Assembly: GCA_018240565.1 (NCBI GenBank)
Contig: JAFEFO010000039.1
Location: 1 to 59,799, forward strand
Length of the DNA: 59,799 nt
Origin: Pseudomonadota bacterium
GTDB lineage: Bacteria > Pseudomonadota > Gammaproteobacteria > Xanthomonadales > Rhodanobacteraceae
Direction: 5' to 3'
Shown here: one piece after another, positions 8,221 to 19,267 of the stretch
Layout of the letters: each line of letters starts with the position of its first letter
Position numbering within the stretch: position 1 is the stretch's first letter
Notes under the pieces: model-generated
Database searches by the model: none
Told to the model about the DNA's origin: nothing
What the model saw: the letters and a program-made list of their open reading frames with translations, nothing else
Program-made: the position numbers and the translations under genes

Positions 8221-9603
8221 GTGGCAGTCAGTACCTTCGATTTATTCAAGATCGGCATCGGACCGTCGTCCTCGCACACGGTCGGCCCGATGCGCGCGGC
8301 GGCGCGCTTTGCCACACGCTGGCTGGATGAAACCGGCGCGTTGTCGCGCGTGGCGCGCGTGCGCGCGGAGCTGTTCGGCTCGCTCGCGCACACCGGTCGC
8401 GGCCACGGCACCGACAAGGCCGTGCTGTGCGGCTTCGAGGGCGAATGGCCCGACAAGATCGACCCGGACTCCATTCCGACGCGGCTCGAACGCATCCGTT
8501 CGACGAAGAAAATCCACCTGCTCGGCAAGCGTGAAATCGCGTTCGACGAAAAATCCGACCTCATCTTCAACAAGCGCACCAAGCTGCCCTTCCACAGCAA
8601 CGGCATGCGTTTCACGGCCTTCGATGCCGCCGGCGAGGCGCTGGCGACGCGCGACTATTACTCCGTCGGCGGCGGCTTCGTGGTCAATCCCGACGAGGCG
8701 GCCGAGAATCGCATTGTCGCCGATACGACGCCGCTGCCGCATCCGTTCCATACCGGCGACGAACTGCTGAAGATCTGCGAGGAATCGGGCAAGTCGATCG
8801 CGCAGGTCATGTTCGACAACGAAAAGGCGTGGCGCAGCGAAGCGGATATCCGCGCTGGCCTTCTGGCCATCTGGAAGGCCATGTCGGACTGCGTCGCACG
8901 CGGCATGCGCGAGTCCGGCACCCTGCCCGGCGGCCTGCATGTGCAACGGCGTGCGCCGGCGATGTGCGCGGAGCTCAAGGATCGCCCCGAAGCCGCGCTC
9001 AAGGATCCGCTCACGATCCTGGACTGGGTCAATCTGTACGCGCTCGCGGTGAATGAGGAAAACGCCGCCGGTGGGCGCGTCGTCACCGCGCCGACCAATG
9101 GCGCCGCGGGCATCATTCCCGCCGTTTTGCACTACTACCATCGCTTCATCCCGGGCGCGAACGAGCAAGGCGTGCTCGATTTCCTGCTCACCGCCGCAGC
9201 GATCGGCATTCTCTACAAGGAAAACGCCAGCATCAGCGGCGCCGAAGTCGGCTGCCAGGGTGAAGTCGGCGTGGCCTGCTCGATGGCCGCAGGCGGGCTC
9301 ACCGCCGCCCTCGGCGGCACCGTCTATCAGGTCGAGAACGCCGCCGAGATCGGCATGGAACACAACCTCGGGCTCACCTGCGATCCGATCGGCGGACTGG
9401 TGCAAATTCCCTGCATCGAGCGCAACGCGATGGGTTCGGTCAAGGCCATCAACGCGCAGCGCATGTCCATGCGCGGCGACGGCAAGCACCGCGTGTCGCT
9501 GGACAAGGTCATCAAGACCATGCGCGACACCGGGCGCGACATGCAGGACAAGTACAAGGAAACCTCGCGTGGCGGACTCGCCGTCAACGTGATCGAGTGT
9601 TGA
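8221..9603 (+). CDS. sdaA: L-serine ammonia-lyase, single-chain iron-sulfur type
   Basis: Deaminates L-serine to pyruvate and ammonia. The 460-residue protein carries both domains: the N-terminal allosteric domain ([20 protein letters not shown]) and the C-terminal catalytic domain with [31 protein letters not shown] and the late [19 protein letters not shown]. The conserved cysteines in the second and third segments fit the 4Fe-4S cluster. The start is GTG 8221, with AAGGA 7 nt upstream; an in-frame ATG at 8107 would run back into the divergent glutaredoxin-like gene and adds non-family sequence. It stands alone between a divergent neighbour and a convergent kinase gene 15 bp away. Confidence 0.96.
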   Translation: MAVSTFDLFKIGIGPSSSHTVGPMRAAARFATRWLDETGALSRVARVRAELFGSLAHTGRGHGTDKAVLCGFEGEWPDKIDPDSIPTRLERIRSTKKIHLLGKREIAFDEKSDLIFNKRTKLPFHSNGMRFTAFDAAGEALATRDYYSVGGGFVVNPDEAAENRIVADTTPLPHPFHTGDELLKICEESGKSIAQVMFDNEKAWRSEADIRAGLLAIWKAMSDCVARGMRESGTLPGGLHVQRRAPAMCAELKDRPEAALKDPLTILDWVNLYALAVNEENAAGGRVVTAPTNGAAGIIPAVLHYYHRFIPGANEQGVLDFLLTAAAIGILYKENASISGAEVGCQGEVGVACSMAAGGLTAALGGTVYQVENAAEIGMEHNLGLTCDPIGGLVQIPCIERNAMGSVKAINAQRMSMRGDGKHRVSLDKVIKTMRDTGRDMQDKYKETSRGGLAVNVIEC

Positions 9604-9618
9604 TGGCCCGCGCATAAT

Positions 9619-11990
<2,372 letters not shown>

Positions 11991-11994
<4 letters not shown>

Positions 11995-12569
11995 GCGGCC
12001 GGCTCGCCGGCGTTGAGCGCGCGATACAGCCAGGCTTGCGCGCCGCGGTAGTCGCGCGCCAGCGTGGCGCGCGAGACGCCGAGCGTGTCGGCGATCTGCT
12101 CGAAGTCGATGCCAGCGAACACGCGCAGTTCGATCGCACGCGCCTTGCGCGCATCGACTTCGGCAAGCCGGGTCAGCGCCTGATCGAGGGCGAGCAAATC
12201 CAGCGGCGAGCGCGCGTCCGCAGCCAGGTCGGCGGTCAGGGTGATGCGTTCGCCGCCGTCGCGCTTTTGCGCATCGCGGCGGCGCGCGCGGTCGACCAGC
12301 ACCTGGCGCATCGCGCGCGCGGCGACGGCGAAGAAATGGCGGCGGTCGAGGGCCTGCGGCGCATCGCCGCCGTAGAGCTTGAGATAGGCCTCGTGGACGA
12401 GGTCGGTCGGTGCCAGCGTCACCTGGCCGAATTCATTGGCGAGCTGGCGCTGCGCGAGCTGGCGCAATTGCGCGTAGACGATCGGAAACAGCCGCTCCGC
12501 GGCCTGCGGATCGCCCGCGTGCATCGCCGACAGCAGGTTTGTCACCGGTTCATTTCGATCGCCCGTCAT
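11991..12569 (-). CDS. ECF-family RNA polymerase sigma factor (kinase-linked type)
   Basis: 192 residues with sigma region 2 (RLFPIVYAQLRQLAQRQLAN, then APTDLVHEAYLKL) and region 4 (RAIELRVFAGIDFEQIADTL then GVSRATLARDYRGAQAWLYR). The usual acidic DAED stretch of region 2.2 is replaced by TLAPTD (residues 51-56). In kinase-controlled ECF factors this stretch is replaced by residues that must be phosphorylated before core polymerase is bound, so Thr51 or Thr55 is the candidate site. There is no anti-sigma gene; the neighbour is the kinase, overlapping by 4 bp. The start ATG is at 12569. A -10-like TATACT lies at 12612-12617 on this strand. Confidence 0.93.
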
Positions 12570-12597
12570 GCTCGCGCCGCCGCCCGCCGGCATCGTC

Positions 12598-12617
12598 CGT
12601 GGCCGGCCACGAGTATA
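12598..12617 (-). promoter_or_regulatory. Palindrome and -10-like box before the ECF/kinase operon
   Basis: CGTGGCCGGCCACG (12598-12611) is a perfect 14-bp palindrome directly downstream of TATACT (12612-12617, read on the minus strand). It would therefore cover the transcription start of the sigma/kinase operon. No good -35 box stands 16-18 bp upstream, which would fit a promoter needing an activator or an alternative sigma factor. Confidence 0.4.
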
Positions 12618-12734
12618 GCCTGCCAGCCGCCGGCGCCGGACTGGCGCAAAAATCGGCGCCGGTGAGACTTTTCGCCCCGGTTTTGCGCATGGGCCGATAC
12701 CAGGACGCCATGCCGTCTCACAGGGGAATCGTCC

Positions 12735-13193
12735 ATGCTCGCCCGCGTTTCGCACATCCAGCCTCACGCCACCCTGATCGACGCGGCCCGCCTGCATTTT
12801 GCGCGCGTCGTCGCCAGCGCGGCGTTCGTACATTCGCGCCGCCACCGCCGGCTGCTGGCGTACCTGCTCGATCGGGCCTTGCAGGCGCCGGCGGTGGGCA
12901 GCAAGGAGACGGTCATCGCGGTCGAAGTGTTCGGCCGCGATGCCGCGCGCTACGATCCGCGCCTGGATCCCATCGTGCGCGTCGAGGCCGGCCGCCTGCG
13001 CCAGCGCCTGGCCGCCTACTACGCGGGCGAAGGCAGCCAGGACGCGCTGCGCTTCGAGTTGCCGCGCGGCGCTTATGCGCTGCGCCTGCTGCGCCATTCC
13101 CCCGCCGCCGTACTCGCGGTGGATGCGCCGCAGGCCGTGGCCGGCAGGCTCGTCGATCTGGCCACGCTGCGCATCGCCGCCAATCACGCCTGA
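12735..13193 (+). CDS. Stand-alone DNA-binding-type domain protein
   Basis: 152 residues, no membrane segment. The core (SRRHRRLLAYLLDRAL, then GSKETVIAVEVFGRD, ARYDPRLDPIVRVEAGRLRQ and RLAAYYAGEG…RFELPRGAYALRL) closely follows a domain usually found at the N-terminus of long TPR or TolB-like regulators, mainly in Acidobacteria and xanthomonads. There it is thought to bind DNA in the manner of winged helices. Here it ends after about 40 extra residues, without a sensor module. It is divergent from the ECF/kinase operon, so it could regulate that promoter; this is inference. The start is ATG 12735, with AGGGG about 9 nt upstream. Confidence 0.6.
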   Translation: MLARVSHIQPHATLIDAARLHFARVVASAAFVHSRRHRRLLAYLLDRALQAPAVGSKETVIAVEVFGRDAARYDPRLDPIVRVEAGRLRQRLAAYYAGEGSQDALRFELPRGAYALRLLRHSPAAVLAVDAPQAVAGRLVDLATLRIAANHA

Positions 13194-13206
13194 GCCGCAG
13201 CGCCCG

Positions 13207-13232
13207 CCCCTCTCCCGCCAGCGGGAGAAGGG
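13207..13232. terminator. Hairpin between convergent genes
   Basis: CCC-CTCTCCCGC pairs with GCGGGAGA-GGG around a 2-nt loop, with one mismatch (A229). It lies between the ends of two convergent genes and has no T tract on either strand. Hairpins of this CCCTCTCCCG type are widely repeated between genes in high-GC bacteria, so it may be a dispersed repeat that also acts as a transcription stop. Confidence 0.5.
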
Positions 13233-13264
13233 CCGTTCTTCAGGCGCCGCGTCGCTCGCACACA

Positions 13265-16200
13265 TCAATGGCTCGGCATGAAGACGAAGGTACCGATCTG
13301 CGGCTGCCCGTTCGCCGGGCTGCGCACCAGAACGATCACCGGCAACGGAATGGCCAGGGCGCCCGGATCCTGCCCGTAGACGCTGTTGAATCCGGCCAGA
13401 TAGACCAGCTCGGCACACGTCGGATCGCTGGAATAGATGCAGCCGTGCAATACCTTCGCCGGCTTCTGCATGCTGTTCGCCACCGCATAATCTGGAATCA
13501 TTCCCGCAGCGCCATTCTGCTGGAACGCGAATATCAAGTTGGCCATCGCGACGGCGCTTTTTGCCAGCGACTCGGCCGTATCCGGCGAGTTGGCGATTTC
13601 CTTGAACACGCCCGCCAGCGGGCCTGCCGAATCCGGACCGATAAAGACGATGTCGTTGTTTTCCGGATGCACGACCTTGGCTCCATCGACCTCGATCCAC
13701 GAAGGCGCGACGTAGAACTGGTTGAAGCTCGCCGAGGCGCCGGTAACGATGCCGGGCAGGTTGGTCGCTTGGTAGATGTGGCGCAAATCGGCGGCCAGGC
13801 CCATCAGGATCAGGCCCTGCGCGCACTGGCTCTCCGCGTTGGAAAGCATCTGCGCCGATGGATCCATCGCATCGAGCAGCGCGGCGATCGATTGCGCGAG
13901 CAGTGTGTCGAGGATCAGCGATTGCGGCTTCGAGCCGGGCGCTTTTGCGGCGTGCGGGGCATCCACGTTGTTCGCCGCCCTTTCGAGCAGTTTGGTCAGC
14001 GCGTCCATCAGTTCGGGAATGCGATGCGCCATCAGCGCGATGTAGCCTTCATGCGAATCGATGATTCCGTACAGATCCGGCTGCGTCGTCTTGTACAGCG
14101 CCACCGTTTGCGGCAGCGGCGCGAGGGCCGCCGCGAAGGCATCGTCCGTGACCTGCGGATCGTTGACCACGGCGATCAGGTTGTCGAGCTGGGACAGCGC
14201 CATCTCCAGCGTGGCGTAGGCCAGCTTGTCCTCGGTGCTTTGCGTGGAGCCGCTCGCGGTCAGGTCTCCCAGCGTCGGCGGGAACCCGCCGACCGGACTC
14301 AGCGGCGACGCCACGCCCAGCATGGTGCGGTCGAAGCCGCGCCATGTGGCCACCGCAGCAAGCGACTTGGTCTTGGCGGTGACCGTGTCGTTCGCGGCGA
14401 TGGCGGCCTGCGCGTCGCGCAGCAGCGAGGTGACGGCCGCGAGCGTCTGCGCCTGCTGCGCAAACGCGGCGAGATCGGGCGAAACGGTATCGTTGCCGAC
14501 GACCGTGAGCGCCGCCGTGTCGGCCGCGCCGATGCCGGAGTCGCTGGCCCGCACCACATACGCGCCGAAGCTGTCGGCGACCGGCGTGATCGTCGTGCCG
14601 GAAATCGTCGGCGCCGCGCCCGTCGTCGATGACGCATTCAGCGGCGCGATGCTCAACGTCGCGCCGGGGAACGGCGTTTCCGTGCCGTCGAGCGCGACGT
14701 GCATCACCGTCGCCGTCACCGCATGGTTGGCGTTGACGTAGGTCTGGCTGAGGCGCAACTTCAAGCCCGGGCCGGCGGACACCGTCAGCGCAACCGGATT
14801 CGCCGGCGCGGGCGACAGCAGCGTGCCGGCGGCGGGCGACTGTGCGATCACTTGTCCGGCGGGCACGGTGTTGGAATAGACGTAGGTGTAGTTCGCGCTG
14901 AATCCCAGCGCGGTCAGTTGCCCGGCCGCGGTGACGCGCGGCGCGCCGACCACGAACGGCACCGCGATCGGCTGCAGGCCTTGCGAGACGGTCAGCGCGA
15001 CGGCTTCGCCGAGCGCGATGTTCGCTGTGCCGCCGCCCGGCGATTGCGAGATCACCGTTCCGGCAGGCGCGGAAGCGTAGATCGTGTTCACGTTGCCGAC
15101 GGCGAAGCCGGCCGTGGTGAGCGCGCTCGTTGCTGCGGACTGCGTCTGGCCGGTCACGTCGGGCACGGTGCCCGTGCCGGCGCTGTGCAGAAGCTGGATC
15201 ATCTGCAGCGTCTGCGCGCCGAAGGTGTCGGTCGCGGCGACAACGATCGTGATCGCACCGTCGCCGCTCGCCGAGGCGTCGCAGCATAACGTGAACACGC
15301 ACCCCGACAACTGCCCGCTCGCCGCATTGATCGAGCAGCCGTAAGCCGCTCCGCCGATCGCGGCGATCGAGTAGGTCACCGTGTCGCCGATGTCGGGATC
15401 TACTGCATGCGGCACATACGCGGCCATGAACGCCGCAGCCGCAGTGCTGCCGTAACCGCCGTAACGCGTCGGCGGCGTGGTGGTGAACACCGGCGGCCGG
15501 TTCTGCGGCTGGATCGTGATCGTCACCGTCGCCGGCGCGGAGGTCAGCCCGCCCGAGCTCGCCGCGTAGGTGAAAGTGGTCTGCTGCACCTTGCGCGGAT
15601 CGACCGGTGCGCTGGTCTGCGGCTGATTGCCGAACACGTTGGTGCGCGGCGTGGCGAAGTTGTCGACCAGCGGGAAGCCGGGGATGCTGCCGTCGTCGTT
15701 GATGTCGGCGACGTGGTAGGTGTGCTGGCCGTAGACAGGGCGCGCGTCGCGCCAGGTCGTCCCGCCGCCGGCGGTGACGAGCGTCACGAGGCTGCCGTAC
15801 TGATAGCAGCACTGGGTGTACGCCACGTTCACCAGAATACCCGCCTGGCCAGAACCATCGACGTCGGCGACGACGGGCGACAGGTAGGCGTTATAGTGAT
15901 CGACGTTCCAACCCGCGGGCACGCCGAGGTCGGCGCCGCTCATCTGGGCCTTGGTCGAACCGTCGCGTCCGTCGAGGAACAGCAGGCCTTGCGCGGTCTC
16001 CACGATCACCTCCGCGACGCCGTCGCCGTCGAGGTCGAAGATCGCCGGGCGATTGCGCTCGTCGATCAGGCGGTTGCCGCCGCCATCCTGCAGCGTGCGT
16101 ATCCACTTGACCTGGCCTTTGGCGTCGAGCGCCCAGAGCTGAGAATCGACCGGCACGAGGATGTCGGGCGAACCGTCGCCGTCCAGATCGCCGACGCTCA

Positions 16201-19093
16201 GGTAGCCGAAGACAGTCGTCGCCGGCATGCGGGTCTTCCACAGCAGCGTGCCGTCGGCGCGGCGCGCGCTGACGAAGGTTTCGTTGCCATTGCCCCGCTC
16301 GTAGCGGATGATCGCGGTCGAGCCGTCGTCGAGCTTGGCCAGCGCCGCGCTCAGCGTTGCATGGTCATCCACCGTGTTCGAGACGAGATGCCCGTCGGCG
16401 TCCCAGACCGCCCCGCCGGCAAGCAGGCAGGGCAAGCAGGCGCCGGGAATCGGCGCGACCACCAGCGGCCCGGCAGGGCGGAAGCCGGCCCCACCATAGC
16501 TGCCCCCCCAGTAATTGGCCAGCTGGCTGGAGGGCGCGATCCATTTCTGGCGTACCTTGCCGGTTTTACCATCGAGCGCGAGCACGCCGATGCAGTACAG
16601 AGCAGGATCGGTGGCCGCGTCGTCGAACTGGGTGCAGTAGGGTACGCCGCCGTAGGTCTGGTTGTTGCCGCCCGTATTGTCGAACAACACGCTGGGCGTT
16701 TCGCCGTTGTGCAGGCGCGCGATCGCCGGGTCGACGCCATTGGTCAGGGAATACGCGGAGCCATTGCCGTGGCCGTCGGCGTCGGCGACGTAGATGCCGA
16801 GTCGGTCGCTCAGCCATTTCACCGCACCGGTCTGCGCGTCCAGCGCGACGAAGCGCTGGATGGGCTGGTCCATATTCGGATTGGCGTAGTAATACCGGTC
16901 ACGCTGGCAATACGCCGCGGAGACCACAGCCGGGTTGCCGCTGTCGTCGATATCCCCCACCGCGAGGCCGTCGGTCGAGGCGGCGGATCCCGGGACGACG
17001 CAATCGTCGTTGGGCGCGGGCAGCGTTTGCACGTTCCACAGCTCCACGCCGCTGGCGCCGTCGATTGCATGCACGCCTCCGCCGGAACCCAGGACAGAAT
17101 ACGATTCAAGGACGACCGGCGCGCGGCGCCCCGCCACGGGGATGACACGCGGATTGATTCCGTTTCGATAGTTGTTCGACGACCATTTCACGCTCGGCGT
17201 GAACGCCGGCAAGCCGAGCGTGGGCGGCGCGACATAGGTGAAGCTGCCGTCGGCATTGAAGGCGGTGAGCGCGCCCTTGTCGGGGTCGCTTTGTTTGACT
17301 GCCGTCAGCACCGCACTCGGCGGCGTGTAGTCGTTCGCAAGCACGCCGCCCGCGGCGTCGACGGTCAGCGTGTCGCCGAGGCGCACGCTGTAGGCGTCGT
17401 CCTGCGCCACCGGCGCGGCCGCGTCGGTCACGCTGATCTTGAAGCGCTTCGCATCGAACAAGCCGAACGGATCGGTCGCCTGCACGGTGACGTAGTAGTC
17501 GCCCGGCGCGACCGTTGCCGTCGACCAGTTCAGATCCGTGCCGCTCAAGGTCATGCCGGCCGGCGCGCCGGGCAGCGTGTACGTGATCGCATCGCCGTCG
17601 GGATCGGTCGCGTGGATCGTGCGCGCGAACGCCGTGCCGCGGCCAACCGTCGCATCGGGCTGCGCGTCGAGTACCGGCGCGCGATTGTTGTGCACGACGG
17701 TAACAGTGAAGCTCTTGCTGTCGCTGCGGCCGTGACTGTCGGTCACTTTCGCCGTGAACGTGTGCGCGCCGAGCTGGCTGGCCGTCGGCGTCCACACGAT
17801 TTCCGAAGACGGTTGCAGCGCGCCACCGGCGGGCGCGGTGGGCAGCGTGTAGGTCAGCGTTTCATTGATGCTCGGCGACGAGCCGGCAACGGCGAAGTCC
17901 AGCGTTGCGCCGAGTTCGATCTGCCGATCCGCAATGGCCGCCAGCGTCGGGCCCGAGTCGGTCACGTGGATTGTCAATTTCGCCGTGTTTCCCAGGCTGC
18001 CCGTCGTTGCCTGCAATTGCAGCACGTAGTCGCCCGGTTGCAGGAAAGTCGCCGTGGTCGCGGCCTGCGTCGCATCGCCGAAGATCACCGCGGCGGGGCC
18101 GGAGACGAACGTCCATTGGTAGGTGAACGTCGCCGCACCGCCGTCGAGCGTCGCGCTGCCGGCGAGGTTGGCCGTGGCCGGCAGCACGATGTTCTGATCC
18201 GAGCCGGCATCGACCGTCACCGAGCTGCTGGTCTGCGCATCCGGCCGCACGTCGGCATCGATGCGGAAGTAAAGATTGCCCGCGTCCTTCTGCCAGTACA
18301 CCTCAAGCAAGTCCGCGTCGATCGGGCCGCTCTGCGGCGAGGTCACGGCCGGACTGACGCCTGCCCAGTCGCCGACGTTGCCGTCGAGCACAACCGTGAC
18401 CGCGACTGCCGCCCCGGCCAGCGTCGTGAGCAGCGCCAGGCACAAGCTCACCAGCGGCGAGAACGTCTGCGGATGGCGGCGCAACCACCACACCGCCGCG
18501 ATCAGCAAGACCAGCGTCAGCACGGATAACATGAATCCGGACAGCGGCGTGGGCGCCGTCGTGCCCGTAGTGCCGCCACCCGGATTGCTCGTGCCGAGCG
18601 GCACCGCGAACGCGGCCGTTTCGTCCTGGCCGCCGCTCGCGTTCGTACTCACCGGCGTGACCCGCATCGTACCGGTCGTCGGCAGCAGATTCAGCACGAT
18701 CGCCGTCTCGATCGCCGCCGTGCCGTTCGTGCCGTTGCCGATCCCCGCCGACCAGCTTCCGGGATTGAGCACCGTGGCCGCGCCGAGCGTGCCGCCCGTG
18801 CAAGTCTGCCGCTCGATGCGCGAGACCGTCGCTCCGCTCGTCGAGGTCGTCACCACGGTCGTCAGCACCTGCTCGACGCCGCTTACTGCGCCGTTCGGCG
18901 CGGGCAGCGTGCAGCCCGTTGCCGTGTTCGCGTCCGTGTCCAGATACAGCGCGAAGCGTTGCTCTGCCGCCGATGCCGCGCCGATTCCCGAGAGGATCAG
19001 GGCGCACGCGCACAGGCCACGCACCAGCGCCAGCCGCAGCCTTGCCATGCACGCGGGCGTGCCGCAAACCGGTCCGAATTTCCGCTGTTGCAT
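13265..19093 (-). CDS. Giant secreted multidomain protein (Ig/cadherin-like, FG-GAP/PQQ-like, PASTA)
   Basis: About 1942 residues. The signal peptide ends near GIGAASA. A first module ends in PLSGFMLSVLTLVLLIAAVW with a following Arg pair, like an IPTL anchor, and a second hydrophobic helix follows at about 215-236. Next come a VLDGNVGDW…YFRIDADVRP module, a PKD-like domain, two cadherin/He_PIG-like repeats (about 390-580), a VCBS-type unit (AAPVAQDDAYSVRLGDTLTV) and about 500 residues with FG-GAP/PQQ-like units such as VGDLDGDGSPDILVP. Two PASTA-like domains (about 1308-1433) and an Ala-rich helical C-terminus finish it. I chose the start at 19093 because GAGG lies 7 nt upstream; ATG 19048 gives a shorter signal peptide with no ribosome-binding site. 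It is probably surface-anchored; its ligand is unknown. Confidence 0.8.
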   Translation of the reverse strand: MQQRKFGPVCGTPACMARLRLALVRGLCACALILSGIGAASAAEQRFALYLDTDANTATGCTLPAPNGAVSGVEQVLTTVVTTSTSGATVSRIERQTCTGGTLGAATVLNPGSWSAGIGNGTNGTAAIETAIVLNLLPTTGTMRVTPVSTNASGGQDETAAFAVPLGTSNPGGGTTGTTAPTPLSGFMLSVLTLVLLIAAVWWLRRHPQTFSPLVSLCLALLTTLAGAAVAVTVVLDGNVGDWAGVSPAVTSPQSGPIDADLLEVYWQKDAGNLYFRIDADVRPDAQTSSSVTVDAGSDQNIVLPATANLAGSATLDGGAATFTYQWTFVSGPAAVIFGDATQAATTATFLQPGDYVLQLQATTGSLGNTAKLTIHVTDSGPTLAAIADRQIELGATLDFAVAGSSPSINETLTYTLPTAPAGGALQPSSEIVWTPTASQLGAHTFTAKVTDSHGRSDSKSFTVTVVHNNRAPVLDAQPDATVGRGTAFARTIHATDPDGDAITYTLPGAPAGMTLSGTDLNWSTATVAPGDYYVTVQATDPFGLFDAKRFKISVTDAAAPVAQDDAYSVRLGDTLTVDAAGGVLANDYTPPSAVLTAVKQSDPDKGALTAFNADGSFTYVAPPTLGLPAFTPSVKWSSNNYRNGINPRVIPVAGRRAPVVLESYSVLGSGGGVHAIDGASGVELWNVQTLPAPNDDCVVPGSAASTDGLAVGDIDDSGNPAVVSAAYCQRDRYYYANPNMDQPIQRFVALDAQTGAVKWLSDRLGIYVADADGHGNGSAYSLTNGVDPAIARLHNGETPSVLFDNTGGNNQTYGGVPYCTQFDDAATDPALYCIGVLALDGKTGKVRQKWIAPSSQLANYWGGSYGGAGFRPAGPLVVAPIPGACLPCLLAGGAVWDADGHLVSNTVDDHATLSAALAKLDDGSTAIIRYERGNGNETFVSARRADGTLLWKTRMPATTVFGYLSVGDLDGDGSPDILVPVDSQLWALDAKGQVKWIRTLQDGGGNRLIDERNRPAIFDLDGDGVAEVIVETAQGLLFLDGRDGSTKAQMSGADLGVPAGWNVDHYNAYLSPVVADVDGSGQAGILVNVAYTQCCYQYGSLVTLVTAGGGTTWRDARPVYGQHTYHVADINDDGSIPGFPLVDNFATPRTNVFGNQPQTSAPVDPRKVQQTTFTYAASSGGLTSAPATVTITIQPQNRPPVFTTTPPTRYGGYGSTAAAAFMAAYVPHAVDPDIGDTVTYSIAAIGGAAYGCSINAASGQLSGCVFTLCCDASASGDGAITIVVAATDTFGAQTLQMIQLLHSAGTGTVPDVTGQTQSAATSALTTAGFAVGNVNTIYASAPAGTVISQSPGGGTANIALGEAVALTVSQGLQPIAVPFVVGAPRVTAAGQLTALGFSANYTYVYSNTVPAGQVIAQSPAAGTLLSPAPANPVALTVSAGPGLKLRLSQTYVNANHAVTATVMHVALDGTETPFPGATLSIAPLNASSTTGAAPTISGTTITPVADSFGAYVVRASDSGIGAADTAALTVVGNDTVSPDLAAFAQQAQTLAAVTSLLRDAQAAIAANDTVTAKTKSLAAVATWRGFDRTMLGVASPLSPVGGFPPTLGDLTASGSTQSTEDKLAYATLEMALSQLDNLIAVVNDPQVTDDAFAAALAPLPQTVALYKTTQPDLYGIIDSHEGYIALMAHRIPELMDALTKLLERAANNVDAPHAAKAPGSKPQSLILDTLLAQSIAALLDAMDPSAQMLSNAESQCAQGLILMGLAADLRHIYQATNLPGIVTGASASFNQFYVAPSWIEVDGAKVVHPENNDIVFIGPDSAGPLAGVFKEIANSPDTAESLAKSAVAMANLIFAFQQNGAAGMIPDYAVANSMQKPAKVLHGCIYSSDPTCAELVYLAGFNSVYGQDPGALAIPLPVIVLVRSPANGQPQIGTFVFMPSH

Positions 19094-19157
19094 GGCGAAC
19101 CTCGCGCAATGAGATGTTGACTGCGCGATGCTCGCCGGCGCGCTGCGGCGCCCACAA

Positions 19158-19177
19158 GTAACAAGTCGGGTTGTTAC
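19158..19177. promoter_or_regulatory. Inverted repeat in the divergent intergenic region
   Basis: GTAACAA (19158-19164) and TTGTTAC (19171-19177) form a perfect 7-bp inverted repeat with a 6-bp spacer. It lies between the divergent starts of the giant secreted protein and the M20 peptidase. The geometry fits a dimeric regulator's site; the regulator is unknown. Confidence 0.35.
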
Positions 19178-19227
19178 GGTTACATCGAGCCAAAGCAAGC
19201 GGAAATGCATAGCCCACCAACCCGGCA

Positions 19228-19251
19228 TATACTCCAAACGGAACTGTTCCG
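19228..19251 (+). promoter_or_regulatory. -10 box followed by palindromic operator candidate
   Basis: TATACT (19228-19233) would place the transcription start near 19240. CGGAAC-T-GTTCCG (19239-19251) is a perfect 6-1-6 palindrome covering that point, 16 bp before the peptidase ATG. A repressor bound here would block initiation. No clear -35 box is visible. Confidence 0.4.
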
Positions 19252-19267
19252 ACTACGGGAAATCATC

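Noticed and set aside
14795..15170. Short direct repeats as a CRISPR array
   Set aside because: They are in-frame protein repeats (PASTA-like) in a coding gene, diverged and without regular unit and spacer lengths.
15407..18529. 1040-codon plus-strand frame opposite the giant surface protein
   Set aside because: It is an Arg/His/Val-rich shadow with no start context or domain. The minus-strand protein has a signal peptide and clear domains.
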